Assembly: GCA_902551985.1 (NCBI GenBank)
Contig: CACDFI010000004.1
Span: 1 to 64,000 of the forward strand
Reading direction: 5' to 3'
Length of the DNA: 64,000 nt
Origin: an uncultured Pelagibacteraceae bacterium
GTDB lineage: Bacteria > Pseudomonadota > Alphaproteobacteria > Pelagibacterales > Pelagibacteraceae
The position numbers and the translations under genes were made by a program. The notes below the pieces were generated by a model. That model searched no databases and was not told where the DNA came from. It worked only from the letters and a program-made list of their open reading frames with translations. Shown here piece by piece: positions 48,190 through 57,580 of the stretch; position 1 is the first letter of the stretch, and every line of letters begins with the position of its first letter.

Positions 48190-49274
48190 TATCTTAATTT
48201 TAAAGTTGCAAGTCCTATCATCGCCAGAATAATTGAAATGATCCAAAATCTAATTACTACAGTTGACTCAGGCCAACCTTTTTTTTCAAAATGATGGTGA
48301 ATTGGTGCCATTTTAAATATTCTTCTACCGGTTAGTTTAAATGATATCACTTGTGCAATTACCGAAACTGCCTCTAAGACAAATAGACCACCCGTAATTG
48401 CAAGAACAATTTCATGTTTAGTAATAATTCCAACTGCTCCCAGTGAACCTCCTAAGGCTAAAGAGCCTGTGTCACCCATAAAAATCTTTGCTGGTGGTGC
48501 ATTAAACCATAAGAAACCGAGACAAGATCCTATTATTGCTCCACAGAAAATAGATGCTTCTCCTACACCATCAATATAAACAATTTTTAAATATTCTGAG
48601 AAAACAATATTTCCTGTAACATAACTAATAAAAGCAAAACATGCTGCAACTAATATAACTGGAACTGTAGCTAAACCATCTAGGCCATCAGTCAAGTTAA
48701 CAGCATTAGATGAACCTACAATAACAAATAAATAAAATGGAATAAAAAACCAGCCCAGATTAATTACTAAATTTTTAAAAAATGGAAAATATAGGTTTTC
48801 AAGTTCATTTGATCCACCAAAAAAATAAAGAAGATAAATTCCACCTAATGCTAAAACTAACTGAATTACAATTTTTAATTTTGATGAAATACCATTTGAA
48901 TTATTTTTTTTTATTTTTTGAAAGTCATCATATGCCCCAAGTAATCCAAAAGATCCTGCTATATATATTAAGAACCAATTGTAAGGATTTAACAAATCAC
49001 CCCACAATAATACTCCTGAGAAAATACCAAGCAATATCATTAAACCTCCCATAGTGGGAGTTCCTATTTTTTTGACTATATGCTCGCTCGGTCCATCTTC
49101 TCTAATTGGATCATGAATTTGATGAGAAGAAAAATAATTGATTAATGGTCCCCCAACTAGAAAAACTACTGTCATCGAAGTAAACATTGAGAGCCCTGTT
49201 CGTACAGTCAAATATTTAAAAACATTTAGAAAGCTAAAAATTTCGACTAAGTTCGAAAAAAGACTAAAAAGCAT
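48189..49274 (-). CDS. mraY: Phospho-MurNAc-pentapeptide translocase
   Basis: Integral enzyme joining UDP-MurNAc-pentapeptide to undecaprenyl phosphate to form lipid I. The 361-residue protein has about ten helices, KKIGTPTMGGLMIL near 68, GAYDDFQKI near 112, the NAVNLTDGLDGLA motif near 189, FMGDTGSLALGG near 264 and the closing MAPIHHHFEKKGWPE. It overlaps the murEF stop end by 11 bases. Confidence 0.97.
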   Translation of the reverse strand: MLFSLFSNLVEIFSFLNVFKYLTVRTGLSMFTSMTVVFLVGGPLINYFSSHQIHDPIREDGPSEHIVKKIGTPTMGGLMILLGIFSGVLLWGDLLNPYNWFLIYIAGSFGLLGAYDDFQKIKKNNSNGISSKLKIVIQLVLALGGIYLLYFFGGSNELENLYFPFFKNLVINLGWFFIPFYLFVIVGSSNAVNLTDGLDGLATVPVILVAACFAFISYVTGNIVFSEYLKIVYIDGVGEASIFCGAIIGSCLGFLWFNAPPAKIFMGDTGSLALGGSLGAVGIITKHEIVLAITGGLFVLEAVSVIAQVISFKLTGRRIFKMAPIHHHFEKKGWPESTVVIRFWIISIILAMIGLATLKLR

Positions 49275-52110
49275 TTAGTTTACCTTTTTTCAAGTTTTGA
49301 CTTATTCTATTTAATCCAGTTGAATTTGAACCTTTGATCATTAGATATTCGCCATTCTTAATATCTTTTATCATAAAATTTAATATATCCTCTTTTGTAT
49401 TTAATATTTTTCCTCTTTTTTGTGGTCTAATTTTGTTAAATGTTTCGATTACATCTTTGCCATAAACATAAACTTTATCAATTTCAGTATGATTAATAAT
49501 TTCAGCAGCTTTCCTATGAAATTTTTTAGAATGTTTACCAAGTTCTAACATATCTCCTAATAAAATTAATTTTCTTTTTGAATTAGCATTTAAATTATTT
49601 AGTTTATTTAAAGCGAATTTTAGAGATAAGGGATTAGAATTATAACTCTCATCAATTAAATTGATTTTTTTTCCTTTTAAATTAATTAATTTTGTATCTC
49701 CTCTTCCCTCTGGAAATTTATAGTTATTAAAAAAAAATTTATTTAATTCATGCAAATCGAAGAAAACTGAAATTACAGCTAAAGTTGATAAAATATTATA
49801 AATATAATTTTCTAAATTTTTTTTAATTGAAAATATTAATTTTGAATTATTGTAATTTATGAAAAGAATGCAATTATTTTTTTTGTTTTTTATTTTAATT
49901 AAACGTAAATTCGAATTATTTTTTATTCCAAAAGAAATTATTCTTAACTTTTTTTTTTCAGCTTTTGATTTAAAAAAATTAAAAAATTGATCATCAGCAT
50001 TCAATATGATTGTTCCATTTTCTACTATATTATCTATAATTTCTGATTTTGCTTGGGCTATACTCTTTAAATTTTTAAAATTTTCAATGTGAGCATAAGA
50101 TATATTTGTAATCACTCCAATGTTAGGTAATATGTTTTTAGTTAGAAGATCAATTTCCCCTTTTTTATTCATCCCTACTTCGAAGATACCTATTTTATCT
50201 CCCTCATTTATATTAAATAAAGAAATTGGGACCCCATATTTATTATTAAAAGATCTTTTTGAATAAGATGTTTGACATAATTTACTTATCATTTGACCCA
50301 GCATCTCTTTTAAGGAAGTTTTACCCGCAGATCCTGTGATTGCTACAGAAGAAATACTGGATGATATTCTTACTAATTTAGCACTTTCAGAAAATATTTT
50401 TAAAGGGTTTTTAACATATATTTTATTTTTGTTTTTATTCTTTAATTTACCGTCAATGATTGAGATTGATGCCCCGTTTCGTAAAGCTTTATCAGCAAAT
50501 TTATTACCATCAAAATTTTTTCCTTTTATGCCAAAGAAAATATTATTCTTTTTTATTTTTCTTGAGTCAATTGAGGCTTCATTAATCTTAATATTTTTTC
50601 CAATTTTTTTTTTTGTAACGTCTGAAATAATATTAGACTTCCAATTCTTATTTAAGGTTTTATTTCTCTCTTTAATATATTTTTGGATAAAATTCTTATC
50701 TGAAAAGTATTTTTTTAAAGCATATTCTTGGTAGATCTCATGCCCTTTTCCAGCAATAATAACTACCTCGTTTGACTTAATATTCATAATCGCCGATTTT
50801 ATTGCTTTTTCTCTTGAGGGGATCTCTAATAATTTATTTTTTAAAATATTTGATTTTACATCTCTTCTTATTATTTTTGGATCTTCATTTCTTGGATTAT
50901 CATCTGTTAAATATATTTTGTTACAATATTTATTGGCAATTCTACCCATTATTTTTCTTTTGGGTTTGTCTCTATCACCTCCACATCCGAATACTAAATT
51001 AATTTTTCTTAATTTAAATTGTTCCTTAATATCTTTTATGCAGGTTTCTAAAGCATCAGGTGTATGTGCATAATCAAGAATGACAATTCCATTATTGTTA
51101 AGTCTTCCAATTTTTTCTAATCTGCCATTTACTGGTTTAATTTTTTTAGTGATTTTTAAAATTTTTTCTAAAGATATTTTACTATTTATTGCCGCCATAA
51201 TAGCCATTAGTAAATTTTTAATTTGTACTCTTCCAATTAATTTTGTTGAAAAAGAATATTTCTTATTATTAAATTTAAATATTACTTTCTGTTCATCTTT
51301 TAAAAATTGATGATTTAAGATTACAAAACTTGATGCAGAGTTTCCTATTGTTAATTTTTTGATTTTATTTGATTTTGTAATTCTATTTAAATTTGAGGCA
51401 ATTTTTAACTTATCATCGTAAATAGCACATGAATTTTTTTTCATCAATTTCCTGAATAATATTAACTTTGAGTTCAAATAATTTTGAAATGTTTTATGGT
51501 AATCTAAATGATCTCTTGATAAATTTGTAAATATTCCAACATCAAATTTTAATCCATACAATCTATTCTGATTTAATCCATGGCTTGATGCTTCCAAAAT
51601 AACATTATCAATTTTTTTTTGTTTTAATTTTTGTAAAATATTATTTATTTCAATTGGATCAAAAGTAGTATTTGAAAATTTTTTTTTTATTTTCAACCCA
51701 TTAATTCCTAATGTTCCTATTGAAGCTGACTTTACTTTATTTAAACTTGCAATTTGGAAATAAAAATTTGCTACTGAAGATTTTCCATTTGTTCCAGTAA
51801 CTGCTATCAAGTTATTTGGTTTTTTATAAAAAATTCTTGAACTAAAATGAGCTAGTAGTTTTCTAGGGTCTTTAAAATTCAAAAATAAAACATTATTTTT
51901 CCATCCATTTTCTTTTAATTTGTCAGAAATTATTATTTTTGATCCATTTTTAATTGCATTTTTTATAAATAAATTTCCATCTGTATTATTTCCTTTAAAT
52001 GCAAAAAAAATATATCCTTTTTTAATTTTCCTAGAATTAAACGCTATCCCTTTAAAACTAACTTTTTGATATTTTTTATTTAAATTTGGAAAGTAGTCTT
52101 TCAACAACAT
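49264..52110 (-). CDS. murE-murF: Fused MurE-MurF peptidoglycan ligase
   Basis: A single 948-residue frame containing two Mur ligases. Residues 1-480 are MurE (adds meso-diaminopimelate): ATP loop VTGTNGKSS at 104-112, EASSHGLNQNRLYG near 173 and the DAP-selecting DNPR motif at 404-407. From about 490 follows MurF (adds D-Ala-D-Ala): ITGSAGKTSLKEM near 591, NNKYGVPISLFN and DESYNSNPLSLKFAL. No stop or internal restart is needed between them. The fusion lies where murE and murF are usually adjacent. Both active sites look intact, so the fused enzyme should catalyse both successive additions. Confidence 0.95.
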   Translation of the reverse strand: MLLKDYFPNLNKKYQKVSFKGIAFNSRKIKKGYIFFAFKGNNTDGNLFIKNAIKNGSKIIISDKLKENGWKNNVLFLNFKDPRKLLAHFSSRIFYKKPNNLIAVTGTNGKSSVANFYFQIASLNKVKSASIGTLGINGLKIKKKFSNTTFDPIEINNILQKLKQKKIDNVILEASSHGLNQNRLYGLKFDVGIFTNLSRDHLDYHKTFQNYLNSKLILFRKLMKKNSCAIYDDKLKIASNLNRITKSNKIKKLTIGNSASSFVILNHQFLKDEQKVIFKFNNKKYSFSTKLIGRVQIKNLLMAIMAAINSKISLEKILKITKKIKPVNGRLEKIGRLNNNGIVILDYAHTPDALETCIKDIKEQFKLRKINLVFGCGGDRDKPKRKIMGRIANKYCNKIYLTDDNPRNEDPKIIRRDVKSNILKNKLLEIPSREKAIKSAIMNIKSNEVVIIAGKGHEIYQEYALKKYFSDKNFIQKYIKERNKTLNKNWKSNIISDVTKKKIGKNIKINEASIDSRKIKKNNIFFGIKGKNFDGNKFADKALRNGASISIIDGKLKNKNKNKIYVKNPLKIFSESAKLVRISSSISSVAITGSAGKTSLKEMLGQMISKLCQTSYSKRSFNNKYGVPISLFNINEGDKIGIFEVGMNKKGEIDLLTKNILPNIGVITNISYAHIENFKNLKSIAQAKSEIIDNIVENGTIILNADDQFFNFFKSKAEKKKLRIISFGIKNNSNLRLIKIKNKKNNCILFINYNNSKLIFSIKKNLENYIYNILSTLAVISVFFDLHELNKFFFNNYKFPEGRGDTKLINLKGKKINLIDESYNSNPLSLKFALNKLNNLNANSKRKLILLGDMLELGKHSKKFHRKAAEIINHTEIDKVYVYGKDVIETFNKIRPQKRGKILNTKEDILNFMIKDIKNGEYLMIKGSNSTGLNRISQNLKKGKLNAF

Positions 52111-52121
52111 GTTTTACGCTC

Positions 52122-53777
52122 TTAATATTTTGTGGCTAAAATTGGCCCAATTTTATCAATTATCTGACCTGTTACCCAAACAGTAGTCCAACCTGCTGTA
52201 TTCCTCCAGTTACCTTTGTAAGGATATCTATCATCTCTATAATTATAGACAAATTCTCTGTTTGCTTTTGGCTCATCTAACATTACGGCTAATACAAATT
52301 TTGGATCCGATGTAGGAAAAATTGAAGTAAAAGTATTAATTTTTTTTTTAGAATAGCCACCCTCAGAAGGTTGATCCGCAGTACCAGTTTTTCCTCCTAC
52401 TTCATAACCTTTTACATTTGCAAAACCTGCTGTTCCTTCTTTTGTTGATACAATTTTTCTGAGAATAGGGTTAATAGTTTCTGATAAATTGTCATTGAGT
52501 ATTCTTTGTCTTTTTAATCTGTCTTTCTTTATTAATGTAGGAGTTATATCGTATCCTCCATTACTAATAATGGAATAAGCTTTAGAAAGTTGTAATAAAG
52601 TTGTAGCTATCCCATGACCAAACGAAACTGTCGCAAGTTTACATTTACCCCATCTTCCTATTTGGGTTGATCCCACCTCCTGAATATCAAATTCTAAATT
52701 AGATATAATTCCAATTTTTTTTAAAAACTCATTATAATTTTCTATGCCAACTTTTTCAGCTATTCTCACAGAGCCAATATTTCCTGATCTTATTAAAATC
52801 TCCTCAGCAGTTAAATCTGATGGTATTTTGTCATCATATTCAGATATAGAATTTCCTGCACATGTTATCCTTTTTTTAAGATCCCTAAACTCTGTATCCG
52901 GTTCTATAACATTGTATTGTAAGCCTGCAGCTAATGTAAAAGTTTTAAAAACAGATCCAAATTCATAGACACCTTTTGTTGCTCTATTAATATATTTTTT
53001 ATCACTAATTTTTTCTCTTTTATTAAGATCAAAGTCGGGAAGAGAAATCATTGATAAAATATTGCCATTGTTAATATCCATTAAAACCGCAGCACTCCCA
53101 ATATTTTGAAATATATCTCTAGATTTTAACAATTCCTCTTTAATTAAATATTGTAAATCTTTATCAAGTGTTAATTTTAAAGGCTCTTTAGAAGTTGTTA
53201 GTTCATAATCAAAAGTTTTTTCAATTCCTGATATGCCATTATTATCATTATCAATTTGTCCAATTACGTGGCTGAACAAGTTTCCATTTGGATAAACTCT
53301 TGCTATACTCTCTTCTTGAATAAATGATTTATCTCCTAAAAGTAGTACTTGTTCAAGTTTTTTTGGACTTACTTTTTTTTTAACATAAAAGAATTTTTTT
53401 CCATACATCTCGTCTTCAAAATTTTTATTTGGAAATATTAATTTAAGAGAAATTAATAATTTTTCTTTATTTATTACCAAATTAGGATTTATACCCAAAT
53501 TAATAATTGGAACACTTTTTGCTAAAATATTTCCATCTTTATCTAAAATACTAGATCTAAAATTTTCTTTTTTTGTTACTTTTTGGATTTCTGGAATTTT
53601 TTTAATACTAAGTAGTATTACTTTTGACGAAAAAATAACTGCCAAAATAAAAAATACAAAAAAAATAAATGCGACTCTCTCAAAGGATATTTTCAAATAT
53701 GACTTATTTTCTTTAAATGAAAAACTCTCGTTATATTTATCTGAATATTGAGTATTTTGGCTTGATTCATTCATCAA
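52122..53777 (-). CDS. ftsI: Septal peptidoglycan transpeptidase FtsI (PBP3)
   Basis: Class B penicillin-binding protein. The 551 residues have one N-terminal membrane helix (VAFIFFVFFILAVIFSSKVI), a pedestal domain and the transpeptidase domain with Ser275-Lys278 (FGSVFKTF), SGN at 330-332 and KTGT near 456. It lies between ftsL (11-base overlap) and murEF. Confidence 0.95.
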   Translation of the reverse strand: MMNESSQNTQYSDKYNESFSFKENKSYLKISFERVAFIFFVFFILAVIFSSKVILLSIKKIPEIQKVTKKENFRSSILDKDGNILAKSVPIINLGINPNLVINKEKLLISLKLIFPNKNFEDEMYGKKFFYVKKKVSPKKLEQVLLLGDKSFIQEESIARVYPNGNLFSHVIGQIDNDNNGISGIEKTFDYELTTSKEPLKLTLDKDLQYLIKEELLKSRDIFQNIGSAAVLMDINNGNILSMISLPDFDLNKREKISDKKYINRATKGVYEFGSVFKTFTLAAGLQYNVIEPDTEFRDLKKRITCAGNSISEYDDKIPSDLTAEEILIRSGNIGSVRIAEKVGIENYNEFLKKIGIISNLEFDIQEVGSTQIGRWGKCKLATVSFGHGIATTLLQLSKAYSIISNGGYDITPTLIKKDRLKRQRILNDNLSETINPILRKIVSTKEGTAGFANVKGYEVGGKTGTADQPSEGGYSKKKINTFTSIFPTSDPKFVLAVMLDEPKANREFVYNYRDDRYPYKGNWRNTAGWTTVWVTGQIIDKIGPILATKY

Positions 53778-54072
53778 TACTAACCATTTTCTCTATTTTT
53801 AATTTATCATTTACAATTGTAATTGTACTCAAATTTTCTATTTTTTTTTGTATGAATTTTTCCTCAAAATAAAATTGCTGATACTCGATTAATTTTTTTG
53901 GTGAGGTGTGGATATTATAATCAAGTAAAGTTAGCTCATAACGATCCTCCAAAATTCTTATATTTTCGTTAATTTCAAAAATTTGTTTATCAAGTTTTTT
54001 TGTTGAGTTTTTTGTTAATGTTGTAGCAAAGATGAGAATTATTATTGGTGTAAGAAAAAATATTTTTTTCAT
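53767..54072 (-). CDS. ftsL: FtsL-like division protein
   Basis: A 101-residue bitopic protein: one N-terminal helix (KIFFLTPIIILIFATTL) and then a coiled-coil region (LDKQIFEINENIRILEDRYEL), followed by TSPKKLIEYQQFYF. The sequence is short and poorly conserved. The assignment rests on topology and on its place between rsmH and ftsI, the standard position for ftsL. FtsL forms a complex with FtsB and FtsQ; ftsB is not in this window. Confidence 0.72.
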   Translation of the reverse strand: MKKIFFLTPIIILIFATTLTKNSTKKLDKQIFEINENIRILEDRYELTLLDYNIHTSPKKLIEYQQFYFEEKFIQKKIENLSTITIVNDKLKIEKMVSIDE

Positions 54073-54076
54073 TAAA

Positions 54077-55072
54077 TTATTTTAACTCCTCAACATCAGT
54101 CAGATATTTGAATTTTTCCCTTAAATCGTTAAAATTACATTTATAGTTTATTTTTATTCCATACCTAAGTTTAGCAGATCTTGATGGTGGATTTTGGTTT
54201 ATCTCTTTTGGGTTAGGTAAAATTGGTTTTTTATTAATTATTTTAAAACATTTTTCTGATGTTTCTTCGTTAGGCATATATCTAGAAGAATTTCTTTCCT
54301 CCGAATAGTGTTTAAAGAAAAATTTGACAATTTTATCCTCTATTGAATGAAAAGTGACTACAGCAATTACACCACCAACAGGAATAAGGTGAAACGAATT
54401 TATTAAACCATTAATTAATTCGCTAATTTCTTTATTAACTAAAATTCTTAATGCTTGAAAAATTTTAGTTGAATTATGAATTTTTGTATTTTGATATTTT
54501 TTTACACTATCTATAATTTGGACCAAATCTTCAGTTTTAATTGTTTTAAATTCTCTTATTCTAACAATTTCTCTAGCAATTTTTTTTGAATATCTTTCAT
54601 CACCAAATATTTTAAAAACTCTTGAAAGATTATTTTCATCCATATTGGATATAAAATCGTTTGCTGAAAAATCATTTATTCCCATTCTCATATTTAGTTT
54701 ACCTTTATCGTTAAATGATAATCCTTTTTTAGAGTTTTTTATTTGGTTAAAAGAGTATCCTAAGTCAAAAATTATACCTTTTAGATCATTATTTTTAATT
54801 TTTATTTTTTTTAATTGAGAAAATTTAATATTATAAAATTTGAATCTTCTTCTATATTTTTTTTCGAATTTTGATGCACTCATCAAAACATCTTTGTCTC
54901 GATCTATTGCGATTATATTATTTTCTTTATTTTCTAGAATTTTTTTTGAGTATCCACCTTGTCCAAAAGTACAGTCGATAAATGTGCCACCATAAAGAGG
55001 GGAAATAATGCTAATTAATTCATTTAGCAGAACTGGAAAATGTTTGTTTTCCAGATTTATGGTGGCATTCAT
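54077..55072 (-). CDS. rsmH: 16S rRNA (cytosine-1402-N4)-methyltransferase
   Basis: SAM-dependent enzyme (MraW) modifying the ribosomal P site. The 331 residues show HFPVLLNELISII, the SAM loop GGTFIDCTFGQGGYSKKIL near 29, GIIFDLGYSFNQIK near 99, KIFQALRILVNKE near 204 and the FHSIEDKIVKFFFK motif near 242. In model dcw clusters it follows mraZ directly; here ftsZ stands between. Confidence 0.95.
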   Translation of the reverse strand: MNATINLENKHFPVLLNELISIISPLYGGTFIDCTFGQGGYSKKILENKENNIIAIDRDKDVLMSASKFEKKYRRRFKFYNIKFSQLKKIKIKNNDLKGIIFDLGYSFNQIKNSKKGLSFNDKGKLNMRMGINDFSANDFISNMDENNLSRVFKIFGDERYSKKIAREIVRIREFKTIKTEDLVQIIDSVKKYQNTKIHNSTKIFQALRILVNKEISELINGLINSFHLIPVGGVIAVVTFHSIEDKIVKFFFKHYSEERNSSRYMPNEETSEKCFKIINKKPILPNPKEINQNPPSRSAKLRYGIKINYKCNFNDLREKFKYLTDVEELK

Positions 55073-55090
55073 TTATTTTTTTGAAGACCA

Positions 55091-56545
55091 TTAATTTTTT
55101 TGTCTTCTCAAAAATGCTGGAATTTCTAAATCATCTTCTTCTTCTTTTGTTTCACTTATTTCTGGTGTTAAAGAAGTTTGATCCTCAGTTTCTCCATCAG
55201 TATTAAATAGTTCGGGTGTTTCTTCATCAAAATTAAAGTTTTCCAGTCCATTTGATGGAGAAGATTCAGTTTCTTGTGTTTCAATAGGTTGTTCAGATAC
55301 ATTAGATGTTTCATCTTTAACTGAATGTATTTCCTCTTCAACAATTGCTGAACTTGTAATTTCCTCAGAAGAATTTGTCGTGGATGCCTCTTGACTTTCA
55401 GTTTCAGTTTTTACATCTTCATCAATTTTAAGTGCATTTGCACCATTGGTCATTATTGAGCTACTTTGATTAGAAAAACTGAATGATTGACTAGAAACCT
55501 GATTAGAAAAATCTGAATAACCAGGGTTTCTATTTTGTATTCTGTGAACCATATTAATAACTGATTTTGGCTCTGGTTGCTGACCATCTAGAGATGTAGC
55601 AACAATCGAAACTCTCATTAATCCATCTAAACTCTCATCAGTTATTGCGCCAATTATAAGTTCTGCCTCTGGATCTACTTCTGCTCTTACTTTATTGACG
55701 GCTTCATCAACCTCAAAAAGCTTTAGATCCTTTCCACCAGTAATATTTACAAGCAATCCTTTTGCTCCTTTTAATGTATAATCATCTATTAATGGATTAT
55801 TTATAGCCATCTCAGCTGCTTTAACTGCTCTTCCCTCACCTTCAGCTTGGCCAGTTCCCATCATAGCTTTACCCATTGAACTCATTACAGTTTCAACATC
55901 AGCAAAATCTAAATTTATTAGTCCAGGTCTTACCATTAAATCTGTGATGCTCTGAACTCCGTGTAGTAAAACATCATTTGAAAGCTCAAAAGATTCCTCA
56001 AATGTGGTTTGTTCGCTAGCAATTTTGAACAAGTTTTGATTTGGAACTACTATGATAGTATCAACATGTTTTCTTAATTCTTCTAGACCTTGATTTGCTT
56101 TTCTCATTCTAGAAGGACCCTCATATAAGAAAGGTAAAGTCACTACTCCAATTGTAAGTATATTTAATTCCTTAGCAGCTCGGGCGATAACATGTGCAGC
56201 ACCAGTTCCAGTTCCTCCACCCATTCCTGCGGTTATGAAAACCATATTTGCACCTTGAAGGACATTTACTATCTCATTCAGTGATTCATCCGCAGCAGCT
56301 TCACCAATATCTAATTTTGCACCAGCGCCTAAACCTTTTGTCAAATTTAAACCCATTTGAATTTTTGTTTGCGCATGACTTAATCTCAAATCTTGTGCAT
56401 CTGTGTTTACAGCTATAAACTCGACTCCTTGTAATCCAGCCTCTATCATTCCATTTATGGCATTTCCTCCAGCTCCTCCGATCCCTAAAACTAGTATTCT
56501 AGGTTTCAACTCTTTTATATCTGGTGCTTTAAAATTAATTGTCAT
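55091..56545 (-). CDS. ftsZ: Cell division GTPase FtsZ
   Basis: Tubulin-like ring protein. The 484 residues comprise the GTPase domain with [13 protein letters not shown] near 21, the tubulin signature [11 protein letters not shown] near 109, [10 protein letters not shown], and the T7 loop [11 protein letters not shown] near 208. A long acidic, Ser/Thr/Glu-rich linker (about 350-465) leads to the conserved tail peptide [13 protein letters not shown], which binds FtsA. It is 11 bases after mraZ and 18 before rsmH, an unusual position that puts it under the mraZ promoter. Confidence 0.97.
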   Translation of the reverse strand: MTINFKAPDIKELKPRILVLGIGGAGGNAINGMIEAGLQGVEFIAVNTDAQDLRLSHAQTKIQMGLNLTKGLGAGAKLDIGEAAADESLNEIVNVLQGANMVFITAGMGGGTGTGAAHVIARAAKELNILTIGVVTLPFLYEGPSRMRKANQGLEELRKHVDTIIVVPNQNLFKIASEQTTFEESFELSNDVLLHGVQSITDLMVRPGLINLDFADVETVMSSMGKAMMGTGQAEGEGRAVKAAEMAINNPLIDDYTLKGAKGLLVNITGGKDLKLFEVDEAVNKVRAEVDPEAELIIGAITDESLDGLMRVSIVATSLDGQQPEPKSVINMVHRIQNRNPGYSDFSNQVSSQSFSFSNQSSSIMTNGANALKIDEDVKTETESQEASTTNSSEEITSSAIVEEEIHSVKDETSNVSEQPIETQETESSPSNGLENFNFDEETPELFNTDGETEDQTSLTPEISETKEEEDDLEIPAFLRRQKN

Positions 56546-56556
56546 TTATCCCCCAT

Positions 56557-57012
56557 TTAGTTATTAAGTTTTTGCTCCCATTTAAGGTTAGCTCTGTTAA
56601 TGTTAGATTTTTTTCTAGCAGTGACCCTAAATTTCTCAAAACTTATTGGTTCCCATATTTGGAAAGTTTTTCCCTGACCAACAAACAGCATGCTATTTTT
56701 TATTTTTGCATGCTTTAATAATTTTTCTGTAATAAGAATTCTACCCTCGCTATCAAATTGTAAATTAATACTTTCTGATAGTATTGAGGTTGCAAAATAG
56801 TCTTTCTTATCCTCAAATGGATTTAAAGAGTCAATTGCATTTGAAATTTTTTCAATTCTGTCTTGAGGCCAAGCCTCAATGGATTGATTGTTAAATGATG
56901 GAAAACATACAACACCGTTATATCCCATATTTGAGAGATAGCTTCTAAAGCTAGCTGGCACTGACACCCTCCCTTTTTTGTCCAATTTGTTTTCGTAAGT
57001 TGATAAAAACAT
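56557..57012 (-). CDS. mraZ: Transcriptional regulator MraZ
   Basis: AbrB/SpoVT-like DNA-binding protein that controls the dcw cluster. At 151 aa it has two swapped-hairpin repeats: YENKLDKKGRVSVPASFR near 5-22 and LQFDSEGRILITEKLLKHA near 78. It is the first gene of the long minus-strand cluster. Three TGGG repeats at the promoter just upstream fit its known binding pattern, suggesting autoregulation. Confidence 0.95.
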   Translation of the reverse strand: MFLSTYENKLDKKGRVSVPASFRSYLSNMGYNGVVCFPSFNNQSIEAWPQDRIEKISNAIDSLNPFEDKKDYFATSILSESINLQFDSEGRILITEKLLKHAKIKNSMLFVGQGKTFQIWEPISFEKFRVTARKKSNINRANLKWEQKLNN

Positions 57013-57031
57013 AAACCATAAATTCCATATT

Positions 57032-57055
57032 TGGGATTTTATGGGATATTATGGG
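57032..57055 (+). promoter_or_regulatory. MraZ binding boxes (three TGGG repeats, 10-bp period)
   Basis: TGGG occurs at 57032-57035, 57042-57045 and 57052-57055, exactly one helical turn apart, as in MraZ operators (TGGGN repeats with 5-base spacers). The repeats read on the strand opposite to mraZ, and I am not sure of the orientation in other species. They flank and overlap the -10 of the mraZ promoter, a repression geometry. Confidence 0.72.
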
Positions 57056-57074
57056 TTTTAGATATAATCGTCAA
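57046..57074 (-). promoter_or_regulatory. sigma70 promoter of mraZ and the dcw cluster
   Basis: On the minus strand: -35 TTGACG (57074-57069), a 17-base spacer and -10 TAATAT (57051-57046). Transcription would begin near 57039, about 27 bases before the mraZ ATG. The spacer and -10 carry MraZ boxes. Confidence 0.6.
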
Positions 57075-57183
57075 CACCTAATATTTAAAATAAATATTCT
57101 TGATTTGTTCCAAATTTTTAGAATAAGAAAATAAATAAGTGGTATAAAATTAAATGATTTACGAACTACAAAATTAAAAATTT

Positions 57184-57540
57184 GCCAGATAAAATATAAG
57201 CCGGGTTCTGTCATTTAAACTTATCATTTCTCTAGGCCTTAAATCACTTTAAGGCTCAAGCAACTAACCCAGATGACTAGCCAAAGACTGCTTTTTGTTA
57301 TTTCTAACTTTGTCATCTCTACTCAGTCTTGCTCTCAGTGGGGTTTTCCATGCGCTAGTTGTTACCAACTTAGCCGGTGTGCTCTTACCACACCTTTTCA
57401 CCCTTGCCTTGATAAGGCGGTTTGTTTTCTGTGGCACTATCCCTAGGGTCGCCCCCGCCAGCCATTAACTGGCACTGTGTCTTTGTAGAGCCCGGACTTT
57501 CCTCTTTAATAAATTAAAGCGATAAGTCTTTTATCTGGCA
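57184..57540 (-). ncRNA. rnpB: RNase P RNA, bacterial type A
   Basis: Catalytic RNA that trims the 5' ends of tRNA precursors. The ends pair as P1 (GCCAGATAAAA at 57184 with its complement near 57529-57539). On the minus strand, the conserved blocks GAGGAAAGTCCGGGCTC, GGCGGGGGCGACC, the AGGGTGAAAAGGTGTGGTAAGAG region, GCACACCGGC and the closing GACAGAACCCGGCTTA are all present. It fills most of the gap 57013-57580 between mraZ and the amidase; 57075-57183 holds nothing else I recognise. The exact 5' end is estimated. Confidence 0.95.
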
Positions 57541-57580
57541 AAGGGACATTAAGAATTTTTTTGTAAAATTCAATTATTAA

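Noticed and set aside
57075-57183. Additional gene or riboswitch between mraZ and rnpB
   Set aside because: No open frame, stable hairpin or known leader motif could be seen; it holds only the upstream part of the mraZ promoter and AT-rich spacer.
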